Shown in pieces: positions 7,237-13,830 of a stretch of 13,830 bases of DNA. The position numbers and the translations under genes are program-made. Source of the DNA: an uncultured delta proteobacterium (GTDB taxonomy: Bacteria; Myxococcota_A; Bradymonadia; REDH01); contig CAIQPA010000138.1 in the NCBI GenBank assembly GCA_903873545.1, positions 1 to 13,830 on the forward strand, written 5' to 3'. Position 1 is the stretch's first letter. Each line of letters starts with the position of its first letter. The notes beneath the pieces were generated by a model, which made no database searches, was not told where the DNA came from, and saw only the letters and a list, made by a program, of their open reading frames with translations.

Positions 7237-7620
7237 ATGCCAGCAGCTCCCCAGGATCTCAAGCGGGCGGTGAAACTCTTCAACCGCTGGCAGTTTGAAG
7301 AGGCCGTCGTGGCCTTCCACGCGCTCTCAGAGGCCAACCAAGGACGCGACCGCGACTTCCTCGAGGCGCTCTCGCAGCTCTCGGGTGGCTTTCACCGCAT
7401 CTGGCACAAGGGCGGCGAATCGAGCGCCATGGTCGCCATGGTAGAGCGCAGCCGCGCCATCCTCGCCGGATTCGTGCCCGGCCACCTGGGCGTCGACCTC
7501 CGACGCCTCGACGGTGAACTTGCCGTCTGCCTGGCAGAGGCCATCAGCTGGCGCCGCGGCGACACCGAACTCTTCAACCGGGATGTCATTCCCCGGCTTG
7601 AGCATCTCCCCGAACCCTGA
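7237..7620 (+). CDS. Small DUF309-like helical protein
   Basis: 127 aa from the ATG at 7237; a TTG at 7192 in the same frame would add 15 residues with no family resemblance. The order of features fits DUF309: an amphipathic start (DLKRAVKLFNRWQFEEA, 7-23), an Arg-Asp-Phe-Leu-Glu helix (RDRDFLEALSQLSGGFH, 37-53), then HKGGESSAMVAMVERSRAIL. DUF309 proteins are small all-alpha proteins of unknown biochemical role, usually with an EAHE-x-LE motif; here it is eroded to EAVVAFHAL. There is no signal peptide or membrane segment. It lies 31 bases upstream of the transketolase on the same strand, so the two are probably co-transcribed, but no functional link is known. No clear Shine-Dalgarno sequence precedes the ATG. 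Confidence 0.7.
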   Translation: MPAAPQDLKRAVKLFNRWQFEEAVVAFHALSEANQGRDRDFLEALSQLSGGFHRIWHKGGESSAMVAMVERSRAILAGFVPGHLGVDLRRLDGELAVCLAEAISWRRGDTELFNRDVIPRLEHLPEP

Positions 7621-7651
7621 CGCGCCCTGCGTCCAGCACCCTGAGCCGATC

Positions 7652-9589
7652 ATGAGACAAGGATTCGAAACCCCGTCGTTGTCAGTGGACCAGTCTGCCC
7701 ATCTTGCGGAGCTTCGCCGCAGTGCCGCAGCAGACATCGTTCGCCTGGTCTCGCTCTCCGCCTCCGGCCATCCGGGCGGCAGCCTCTCCTCGCTCGATGC
7801 GCTCCTCGTCCTCTACGCTTCTGCCGCGCTCGACCCAGCTGCGCCCCACCATGCCGACCGCGACCGCCTCGTCGTCAGCCACGGCCACATCTCGCCGGGC
7901 GTCTACGCCACGCTCGCGGGCTTCGGATACTTCGATATCCGTGAGGCTTTCCGCGGCTTTCGCAGGGCCGGCAGCGTCTTCGGCGGCCACGTGGAGAGCG
8001 TTGTCCCCGGCGTCGAGTGGAACACCGGCAACCTCGGACAGGGCCTCTCGGTTGGCGCCGGCTTCGCCATGGCGGCCCGCGCCCGCGGCGCCTCCTTCAC
8101 CACCTTCGTCGGTATGGGCGACGGTGAGCAGCAGAAGGGCCAGATCGGCGAGGCCCGCCGCTTTGCCGCCAAGTACAAGCTCAACAACCTCGTCGCCTTC
8201 ATCGACTTCAACGGACTCCAGATCGGCGGCAAAATCTCCGATGTCATGCCGCAGGACATCCGTGCCTCGTGGGTCGCCGACGGCTGGAACGTCCTCGATG
8301 TCGATGGCCACGATCACGCTGCGCTCTACGCCGCCTTCCGCGCCGCCGTCCGCCACGAGACCGCCAACCCCGACGCCCCCACCCTGCTCCTGCTGAAGAC
8401 AGTCATGGGCAAGGGCATCTCCTTCATCGAGAACGACCACAACTACCATGGCCAGGCGCTCACCGACGAGATGGCCGCCCGCGCCTTCGCCGAGCTCGGT
8501 CAGACGAGCAACCTCGCCGAGCTCCGCGCCGACCGCGCCGCCAACCGCGACAGCTTCCACCATCACATCGTTGTCGACCGCGACATCAACCTCGACCTCG
8601 GCGAACCGCTCACCTACACGGAGAGCAACGACTGCCGCTCCGCCTATGGCAACGCGATGACCGACCTCGCCAAGCGGAACGTCGACCGTCCTGGCAGCTG
8701 GCCCATCGTCGCCGTCTCGGCCGACCTCGAGGGCTCGGTCAAGCTCGGCGGCTTCCGCAAGGCTGCCCCCAACTGGTTCTTCGAAGGCGGCATCGCCGAA
8801 CACTCCTCCGCCGCCATGGTCGGCGCCGCGAGCAAGGAGCGGGTCGTCCCCGTCTTCTCCACCTTCGGCATGTTCGCCTTCGCCGAGACCTACAACCAGA
8901 ACCGCCTCAGCGATCAGAACGGCGCTGCCCCCAAGATCATCGTTACCCATTGCGGCCTCGATGTCGGCGAAGATGGCCCCACCCACCAGTGCATCGACTA
9001 TGTCTCGCTGCTGCGAAACCTCTACGGCTTCGAGCTCTTCGTGCCGGCCGACCCCAACGAGACCGACCGCATCGTCCGGCACGCCATCGGCCGATACGCC
9101 CCGATCGCGGTGGCCATGGGCCGGAGCAAGCTCCCCATCCTCACCGACGAGACCGGCGCCCCGCTCTACGGCGGCAGCGCCACCTTCGAGCCGGGCCGCT
9201 GGACCACCGTCCGCAACGGCACCGACGCCGTCGTCTTCGCCTACGGCTCCATGGTCTACCGTGCCGTTGCGGCCCACGATCTGCTCAGGGCGAAGGGCAT
9301 CTCGCTCAAGGTGGTCAACGCCTCGAGCCTCAAGCCCCACGACGAGGCCGCCATCCTCGATGCAGCCCGCTCCATCGGCACGCTGCTCACCTACGAAGAC
9401 CAGTGCGTGCACACAGGCCTCGGCGCCATCGTCGCCGCCACGCTCGGCGATAACGGCATCGCAGCTCGACTGCGCCGCCTCGGCGTGAAGCAGTATGGCA
9501 CCAGCGGCAAGCCCGACGACCTCTACGCTGAGCAGGGGCTTTCGCCCGCCGACCTGGTGCGGAATGTCGAGGAGCTCCTCGGCAAATAG
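7652..9589 (+). CDS. tkt: Transketolase (EC 2.2.1.1)
   Basis: 645 aa. It moves a two-carbon ketol unit between sugar phosphates in the non-oxidative pentose phosphate pathway, using thiamine diphosphate (TPP) and a divalent metal. Visible hallmarks: SGHPGG with His40; SHGHIS with His77 and His79; the TPP/metal motif from GDG (156-158) to FNG (Asn187); GGIAEHS with Glu383 as the expected catalytic glutamate; GEDGPTHQ (439-446, His446); and a C-terminal domain from ~520. Length is close to the usual ~660. GDGEQQKGQ and GIAEHS look more like the Thermotoga/archaeal-style (often split) transketolases than E. coli TktA, with both halves fused here. I chose the ATG at 7652 because the upstream in-frame ATG at 7514 would overlap the DUF309-like gene and add 46 unrelated residues. 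No strong ribosome site is seen; its close spacing suggests coupling to the preceding gene. Other TPP enzymes such as DXS fit less well. Confidence 0.93.
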   Translation: MRQGFETPSLSVDQSAHLAELRRSAAADIVRLVSLSASGHPGGSLSSLDALLVLYASAALDPAAPHHADRDRLVVSHGHISPGVYATLAGFGYFDIREAFRGFRRAGSVFGGHVESVVPGVEWNTGNLGQGLSVGAGFAMAARARGASFTTFVGMGDGEQQKGQIGEARRFAAKYKLNNLVAFIDFNGLQIGGKISDVMPQDIRASWVADGWNVLDVDGHDHAALYAAFRAAVRHETANPDAPTLLLLKTVMGKGISFIENDHNYHGQALTDEMAARAFAELGQTSNLAELRADRAANRDSFHHHIVVDRDINLDLGEPLTYTESNDCRSAYGNAMTDLAKRNVDRPGSWPIVAVSADLEGSVKLGGFRKAAPNWFFEGGIAEHSSAAMVGAASKERVVPVFSTFGMFAFAETYNQNRLSDQNGAAPKIIVTHCGLDVGEDGPTHQCIDYVSLLRNLYGFELFVPADPNETDRIVRHAIGRYAPIAVAMGRSKLPILTDETGAPLYGGSATFEPGRWTTVRNGTDAVVFAYGSMVYRAVAAHDLLRAKGISLKVVNASSLKPHDEAAILDAARSIGTLLTYEDQCVHTGLGAIVAATLGDNGIAARLRRLGVKQYGTSGKPDDLYAEQGLSPADLVRNVEELLGK

Positions 9590-9618
9590 TCTGCGCTTCT
9601 GCCCCTTCGACTTCTGGC

Positions 9619-9661
9619 ACGCAATGCGAGGTTGCGTTAGGAAGGTGGAGAAACTGTCTCC
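9619..9661 (+). terminator. Two small hairpins after the transketolase gene
   Basis: ACGCAA (9619-9624) pairs with TTGCGT (9632-9637) around seven bases. GGAGA (9647-9651) pairs with TCTCC (9657-9661) around five, and is followed by the pyrimidine-rich 9662-9671. An alternative second fold pairs GGAGAA (9647-9652) with TTCTCC (9666-9671). The second hairpin plus its T-rich tail is the better terminator candidate, but the stems are short. GAGGA (9677-9681) just downstream is a good ribosome site for the next gene. Confidence 0.3.
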
Positions 9662-9688
9662 TTTCTTCTCCGTGCTGAGGAAATCGTC

Positions 9689-12600
9689 ATGCAATCGCTC
9701 CGCTCCAGGTATCTCCTGACCGCGTCTCTCCTTATCCTTGCGGCCTGCGGCGAAGACGCGATCCGGCAGGTCGAAGAGACCGACACGAGAAGCGACACGA
9801 CCGTCGAAGATACCCAGGGCTCTGGCACCGACACCACCCCGGACGGCTCTGGCTCGGGTGCCGATACCGGTTCCGACACCGACACCACCGTCTCCGCGAG
9901 CTGCGGCGACGGCAAGGTGGATGATGGTGAGACCTGCGACGACGGCAACCGGACCGACGGCGATGGCTGCAACGCCTCCTGCTTCCTCGAGACCTGCGGC
10001 GACGGCGCCGTCAACGCCTCCTATGTTCGCGTTGATTTTGAGAGCCCTGTCGTCCGTAACCCCTTCGGTTCGGCCGGCCATGTCTGCTCGCAGGGCGCCA
10101 CCTGCCCCGGCGAGACCTGCGATGTCTCCACCAACCCGACGGCGCCCGAGCATGGCATTTGCGAGGCCCTCGGCTACGACGCGGCTGTCTCTGCCACCTG
10201 GGGCAACGGCGCCCGCGTGCTCGGCGAGCCCAACCCCCGCGCCGCCAACTGGGCCTGCGATAACTACGACTGCGGGCAGGGCGCAGACCGCACCTCCACG
10301 GGCGACTGCCTCGACCGCGAGATGCTCGCCTCCATCACCTGCGTGAAGCTCGCGCAGGAGACCTGTGACGACGGCGCCGCCAACAGCGACACCGCCGCCG
10401 ACAGCTGCCGCACCGATTGCACCGCCGCCCGCTGCGGCGACGGCGTGGTGGACACGGGCGAGACCTGCGACGACGGCAACACCGTGGCTGGCGACGGCTG
10501 CGCGCCCGCCTGCCGCCCCACCGTCTGCGGCGACGGCGTGCTCGACCCCGGCGAGGGCTGCGACGACGGCAACACCGTCGATACCGATGACTGCACCAAC
10601 AGCTGCCAGAGCCCCCGCTGCGGCGACGGCGTCGTGAGCTCCACTTTCGGCAGCGAGATCTTTTCCGGCCCCACCGTTACAGGCCCCACCGGCGCCACCG
10701 GCCACATCTGTGACGACGGCAGCAACTGCTTCGCCGGAACTTGTGATGTCTCCGCCGATGGCTCCGCCCCCGAGCATGGCATCTGCCAGTCGCTCGGCTT
10801 CTCCCGCGCCGTCTCCGTCACCTGGGGCGGCGGCCCCGGCGAGGCCGATTCTGCAATGCCCCACGCCTACAACTGGGAGTGCTTCGACTACGTCTGCACG
10901 GCTTCCACGAATTCCTTCGACACCGACAACTGCAGCGCCAGCGAGATGCTCAACGCCATCACCTGCGAGGGCGGCATCCAAGAGCAGTGCGACCTCGCCG
11001 GCGCCAACAGCAGCGCCCCCGACGCCATCTGCCGCCCCGACTGCACCACGCAGCGCTGCGGCGACGGCGTCACCGACACCGGCGAAGCCTGCGACGATGG
11101 CAACCTCAACGAGTTCGATACCTGCACCTCCTCCTGCGAGAACATCATCTGCGGCGACGGCGTGATCAATGGCCGCGAGCTCTGTGATGATGGCCTGCTC
11201 AACAGCGACCTGCCCGACGGCATCTGCCGCACCGACTGCACCGTCCAGCGCTGCGGCGACACCATCGTCGACACCGAAGAGCAGTGCGATGACGGCAACA
11301 CCGTCAACACCGACGACTGCAGCAACGCCTGCACCACCCCCGTCTGCGGCGACGCCATCGTTCAGGCCGGCGAAGAGTGCGACGACGGCAACCTCGAAGA
11401 CACCGACGCCTGCCGCGTCGGCTGCATCGCGGCCCGTTGCGGCGACGGCATCACCAACGCCGCCAGCGGCGCCCTGATCGCTCCCATCGTCACCGACCCC
11501 ACCGGCGCCACCGGCCATGTCTGCGACGACGGCGGCTCCTGCTTCGGCCCCTGCACCATCGATGTCTCGGAAGACGGCTTCGCCCCCGAGCACGGCATCT
11601 GCCAGTCGCTCGGCTTCGCCCGCGCCGAATCGGTCTCCTGGGGCGATGGCCCCGGCGAGGCCGACGTCTCCATGCCCCACGCCTTCAACTGGTCCTGCAT
11701 CGACTTCGTCTGCACCGTCTCCGATTTCCCCAGTTCTAGCGACAACTGCAGCGTGAGCGAAATGCTCAACTCCATCACCTGCGTCGGCAGCGAGGCCTGC
11801 GACCTCGGCGACGCCAACAGCGACGACCCCGACGCGCTCTGCCGCTCCAACTGCCAGCCGGCCCGCTGCGGCGACTCCATCCTCGACACCGGCGAGTTCT
11901 GTGACGACGGCAACAACGACGACAACGACGGCTGCACCAGCGTCTGCCAGCTCCCCTACTGCGGCGACGGCGTCGTGAGCATCGGCGAAGACTGCGATGA
12001 CGGCAACACCGACGACTCCGACCTCTGCCTCACCAGCTGCATCGCCGCCAGCTGCGGCGACGCCATCATCAACAATGGCCGTACCACCCGCACCTTCACC
12101 GCGCCGCGTGTGACCAACCCCTTCGGCGAGACCGGCCCCGTCTGTCAGGTCGGCGCTACCTGCCCCGACGGCGGCTGTGACCTCGGCGACCTCCCCTTCG
12201 CCCCCGAGCACGGCATCTGTGAGGCTCTTGGCTACGAGCGCGCCGACGCCGTTGTCTGGGGCGGCTCCACGGGCGCCGCCGTCGCCACCACCCCCCACGC
12301 GGGCAACTGGGGCTGCGACAACTTCGACTGCGCCCCCGGCACCGATGTCGAGGCCACCGACCTCTGCGGCGACACCCAGATGCTCGACACCATCACCTGC
12401 TCCAAGGCCATCGAGCAGTGCGACCTCGGCACCGAGAACTCCCTCGCCCCCGACGCCACCTGCCGCCCCGACTGCCTCAACCAGCGCTGCGGTGACGGCG
12501 TGCGCGACACCGATGAGGTCTGCGATGACGGCAATGCCAACAACGGCGACCTCTGCACCAGCTCCTGCCAGGAGGCCTTCTGCGGCGACGGCTTCCGTCA

Positions 12601-13342
12601 GTCCGCAGCCGGCGAGCAGTGCGACGACGGCAACTTCCTCTCCGGCGACGGCTGCGACCCCGCCTGCCAGCGCGAGGCCGGCTCCTGCGCCATCCTCGTC
12701 GTCTCCGACCCGGGGGTGCCCGCCACCTCCATCACCGCCCTCCAGACCGTCCTGCTGGATGCCTCGCTCCCCGCCGAGTTCGTCAGCAACACTGCGGCAA
12801 CCTTCTCCACCGCAGATAGCGGCCTGCTCGCCGGCTACTCCATCGTCATCCTCAACAAGTCCGACCGCGTCCTCAGCGCGGGCGAGCGCGTCGCCCTCGA
12901 GGACTTCCTCGCCGGCGGCGGCGTCTTCATCGCCACGGGCTACGACAGCCTCGGCAGCCCCACCGATGCCGTCCTCGCCGGCCTCCTCCGCATCACCACC
13001 ACGGGCGATGCCTTCCCCGACCCCGCCTGCGAGGTCACCGACAACAGCGACCTCGCCTTCGACGGCACCTACGGCACCTTCCCCCTCGGCTACACCTTCA
13101 CTTCGCTCGGCAGCGACTTCGACGGCGCCGGCGCCTCTGCAGCCCTCGGCTCGCGCGAGCTCATCCGCATGCGCACCGATCTCACCGGCACCACCTTCGC
13201 CAAGCTGACCGTCGCAGACAGCCTCCCCGGCACGGCCTACTACTGGAACGGAAACCAGAACTATAACGACTGGACCACGCCCGCCGCCTCCACCGACATG
13301 CAGGCCATGTTCCTGAACATGCTCGTCGGCTACTGCTTCTAG
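9689..13342 (+). CDS. Giant Cys-rich repeat lipoprotein with four inserted modules and a GATase/ThuA-like C-terminal domain
   Basis: 1217 aa. The ATG follows GAGGA by seven bases. Residues 1-20 are a lipoprotein signal ending LILAAC (Cys20). Residues ~21-70 are an Asp/Thr/Ser/Gly-rich linker like that of the lipoprotein at 2485. Residues 72-993 hold eleven DUF4215-type 'Myxococcus cysteine-rich' repeats (CGDG...E-x-CDDGN...C...C) and four ~145-residue modules, ordered 1 repeat, module, 2 repeats, module, 4 repeats, module, 2 repeats, module, 2 repeats. Residues ~1000-1217 are different: alternating strands and helices (AILVVSDPG, YSIVILNKSD, LEDFLAGGGVFIATGYDS), then YYWNGN and a final helix. 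This resembles a ThuA/class I glutamine-amidotransferase-like fold; I see no clear Cys-His-Glu triad, so binding is more likely than catalysis. I infer an outer-membrane-tethered, disulfide-stiffened surface protein. It ends in Phe, without MYXO-CTERM. The next gene starts six bases on, so they are probably one operon. Confidence 0.9.
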   Translation: MQSLRSRYLLTASLLILAACGEDAIRQVEETDTRSDTTVEDTQGSGTDTTPDGSGSGADTGSDTDTTVSASCGDGKVDDGETCDDGNRTDGDGCNASCFLETCGDGAVNASYVRVDFESPVVRNPFGSAGHVCSQGATCPGETCDVSTNPTAPEHGICEALGYDAAVSATWGNGARVLGEPNPRAANWACDNYDCGQGADRTSTGDCLDREMLASITCVKLAQETCDDGAANSDTAADSCRTDCTAARCGDGVVDTGETCDDGNTVAGDGCAPACRPTVCGDGVLDPGEGCDDGNTVDTDDCTNSCQSPRCGDGVVSSTFGSEIFSGPTVTGPTGATGHICDDGSNCFAGTCDVSADGSAPEHGICQSLGFSRAVSVTWGGGPGEADSAMPHAYNWECFDYVCTASTNSFDTDNCSASEMLNAITCEGGIQEQCDLAGANSSAPDAICRPDCTTQRCGDGVTDTGEACDDGNLNEFDTCTSSCENIICGDGVINGRELCDDGLLNSDLPDGICRTDCTVQRCGDTIVDTEEQCDDGNTVNTDDCSNACTTPVCGDAIVQAGEECDDGNLEDTDACRVGCIAARCGDGITNAASGALIAPIVTDPTGATGHVCDDGGSCFGPCTIDVSEDGFAPEHGICQSLGFARAESVSWGDGPGEADVSMPHAFNWSCIDFVCTVSDFPSSSDNCSVSEMLNSITCVGSEACDLGDANSDDPDALCRSNCQPARCGDSILDTGEFCDDGNNDDNDGCTSVCQLPYCGDGVVSIGEDCDDGNTDDSDLCLTSCIAASCGDAIINNGRTTRTFTAPRVTNPFGETGPVCQVGATCPDGGCDLGDLPFAPEHGICEALGYERADAVVWGGSTGAAVATTPHAGNWGCDNFDCAPGTDVEATDLCGDTQMLDTITCSKAIEQCDLGTENSLAPDATCRPDCLNQRCGDGVRDTDEVCDDGNANNGDLCTSSCQEAFCGDGFRQSAAGEQCDDGNFLSGDGCDPACQREAGSCAILVVSDPGVPATSITALQTVLLDASLPAEFVSNTAATFSTADSGLLAGYSIVILNKSDRVLSAGERVALEDFLAGGGVFIATGYDSLGSPTDAVLAGLLRITTTGDAFPDPACEVTDNSDLAFDGTYGTFPLGYTFTSLGSDFDGAGASAALGSRELIRMRTDLTGTTFAKLTVADSLPGTAYYWNGNQNYNDWTTPAASTDMQAMFLNMLVGYCF
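9995..10432 (+). repeat. Inserted module 1 (type A)
   Basis: Residues 103-248. It starts with a half repeat CGDGAVNAS, then NPFG, GATCP, APEHGICEALGY, NW-x-CDNYDC, EMLASITC, and closes with the second half repeat (CDDGAANS...CRTDC). It is most like module 4. Confidence 0.75.
10619..11056 (+). repeat. Inserted module 2 (type B)
   Basis: Residues 311-456. CGDGVVSST, GATGHICDDG, APEHGICQSLGF, GGGPGEAD, MPHAYNW, EMLNAITC, then CDLAGANS...CRPDC. It is most like module 3, also in DNA: near-identical stretches around 10768-10805 and 11583-11620. Confidence 0.75.
11438..11866 (+). repeat. Inserted module 3 (type B)
   Basis: Residues 584-726. CGDGITNAA, GATGHVCDDG, APEHGICQSLGF, GDGPGEAD, MPHAFNW, EMLNSITC, then CDLGDANS...CRSNC. 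It is slightly shorter than the other modules (143 residues). Confidence 0.75.
12053..12487 (+). repeat. Inserted module 4 (type A)
   Basis: Residues 789-933. CGDAIINNG, NPFG, GATCP, APEHGICEALGY, NWGCDNFDC, QMLDTITC, then CDLGTENS...CRPDC. It shares the NPFG, GATCP, EALGY and CDN-x-DC variants with module 1. Confidence 0.75.
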
Positions 13343-13348
13343 GCGACC

Positions 13349-13830
13349 ATGACCGGCGCACTCACCGTTCCCTCACGGACGGTCCGCGCCGGACTCGGCC
13401 TCGCGCTGACGCTCCTCCTCGTCGGCGCCCCACCGGCCGCCGCCCACAACCCGGCGGTGCCGCTCGGCGTGCTCAGCGCAGGCCCGGAGCTCGGCCTCTG
13501 CGATGAGGCCGCGGGCGGAGAACTGCCGCTCCTCATCCGCACCAACATCGGCTTCGCCCGCGCGCAGACAGACGGCACCTACGCCTTCGGCTGCCCCACG
13601 CTCTGGTCGGCCTCCGAAGGCGGCGCCACCCTCTCGGCCCGCGCCAGCTCCGGCCTCCTTGGCGTCATCGGCAACCAGCGCCTCTCGCTCTCCACCGATG
13701 GCGGCTGCTCCTTCAACGAAGTGCCTGCGACCGGCGGGCGGCAGGCCTTCGATGTTGCCGCCGGCGCCGAAGCCATCTGGTTCCTCGAGCGCGGCGGCGC
13801 CGACCCCGCGGAGAGCCGCCTCGGCCGCGC
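13349..13830 (+). CDS. Exported protein with an Asp-box motif, 5' part (runs off the window)
   Basis: The frame is open from the ATG at 13349 to the last base (160 codons visible, no stop). Residues 1-32 are a signal peptide: two Arg near the start, a Leu/Ala/Gly core, and cleavage expected after PPAAA before His33-Asn34. It has no lipobox, so the protein is probably secreted or periplasmic. STDGGCSF (115-122) fits the Asp-box/BNR pattern S-x-D-x-G-x-x-(W/F), typical of beta-propeller proteins such as sialidase-like and sortilin-like folds; one copy is not enough to prove a propeller. The mature part is beta-rich (LSARASSGLLGVIGNQRLSL). It begins six bases after the Cys-rich lipoprotein stop, without a clear ribosome site, so it is probably translated in the same operon by coupling. 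The full function cannot be judged from this part. Confidence 0.8.
   Translation, partial: MTGALTVPSRTVRAGLGLALTLLLVGAPPAAAHNPAVPLGVLSAGPELGLCDEAAGGELPLLIRTNIGFARAQTDGTYAFGCPTLWSASEGGATLSARASSGLLGVIGNQRLSLSTDGGCSFNEVPATGGRQAFDVAAGAEAIWFLERGGADPAESRLGR

Larger units (their letters stand above)
9902..12667 (+). repeat. Array of eleven Cys-rich (DUF4215-type) protein repeats
   Basis: Repeats start at residues 72, 249, 280, 457, 488, 522, 553, 727, 758, 934 and 965 of the lipoprotein, mostly with a 31-residue period. Typical form: CGDG-x-x-D-x-GE-x-CDDGN, eight or nine residues, then C-x(3)-C. The copy at 488 is a variant (CDDGLLNS...ICRTDC), and the one at 965 has a two-residue insertion. Acidic and Asn residues between the Cys could bind Ca2+ (inference). 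Confidence 0.85.

Noticed and set aside
5178..7298. Plus-strand frames inside the Clp-like ATPase gene (5178-6119, 6192-7298)
   Set aside because: They are antisense to conserved AAA+ motifs and have no recognisable domain.
7514..7651. Longer start for transketolase at 7514
   Set aside because: It would overlap the DUF309-like gene by over 100 bases and add residues with no transketolase similarity. The ATG at 7652 gives a normal N-terminus.
7682..12298. 1538-codon open frame on the minus strand
   Set aside because: It runs antisense across both the transketolase and the Cys-rich lipoprotein genes, which have clear families. Its protein is low-complexity Val/Ala/Gly/Asp/Glu, the usual mirror of GC-rich codons.
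9902..12667. CRISPR-like array
   Set aside because: The ~93-base periodicity (CGGCGACGGCGT...) is a coding repeat for Cys-rich protein units, in frame and diverged at third positions.
2350..13342. MYXO-CTERM sorting tail on the exported proteins
   Set aside because: None of the three C-termini has the Cys, hydrophobic helix and Arg-rich end. They end VLLF, DPSF and GYCF.

Overview
The window is GC-rich, and its third codon positions are mostly G or C. It carries large secreted proteins of a kind typical of Myxococcota and related former deltaproteobacteria: 'Myxococcus cysteine-rich' (DUF4215-type) repeats, MopE-type metal-binding motifs, Asp/Thr/Ser-rich lipoprotein linkers, and a PPC-like C-terminus. 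I infer a predatory or social delta-type bacterium from these families. Nothing here fixes the genus.

Layout. (1) 1-2373 (+) is the 3' part of a large extracellular protein built from ~131-residue units, each a beta-rich domain plus a short Cys-rich spacer, ending in a PPC-like domain. (2) 2485-4128 (+) is a lipoprotein with two MopE-type motifs, a PKD-like region and a YfaP/DUF2135-like beta domain. (3) 4155-7013 (-) is a divergent ClpA/ClpC-like double AAA+ ATPase that converges on the lipoprotein across a long inverted repeat (4137-4178). (4) After a 223-bp divergent region come a small DUF309-like gene (7237-7620, +) and a compact transketolase (7652-9589, +), probably one transcript. (5) 9689-13342 (+) is a 1217-aa lipoprotein with eleven Cys-rich repeats, four ~145-residue inserted modules and a C-terminal domain that looks like a glutamine-amidotransferase/ThuA fold. 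(6) Six bases later an exported protein with an Asp-box motif starts (13349) and runs off the end.

How the genes fit together. Four of the seven genes encode exported, modular, disulfide-rich or beta-rich proteins, so the region is mainly a cell-surface protein locus. A cytoplasmic block (Clp-like unfoldase, DUF309, transketolase) sits in the middle. I see no metabolic or secretion pathway linking the two blocks, and no mobile element, RNA gene or CRISPR array.

Most notable: (a) in the 1217-aa lipoprotein each of four large modules is inserted inside a Cys-rich repeat, between its CGDG half and its CD-x-G half, and the modules are ordered A-B-B-A by similarity; (b) the Clp-like ATPase has two tandem Clp_N domains, an intact first AAA+ ring and a second ring with an altered Walker B (LLKD for LLDE) and altered sensor 1, yet it keeps both pore tyrosines and an IGF tripeptide where ClpA has its ClpP-docking loop; (c) all three complete C-termini of exported proteins end in Phe (TTC-TAG), and none of the cytoplasmic proteins does.
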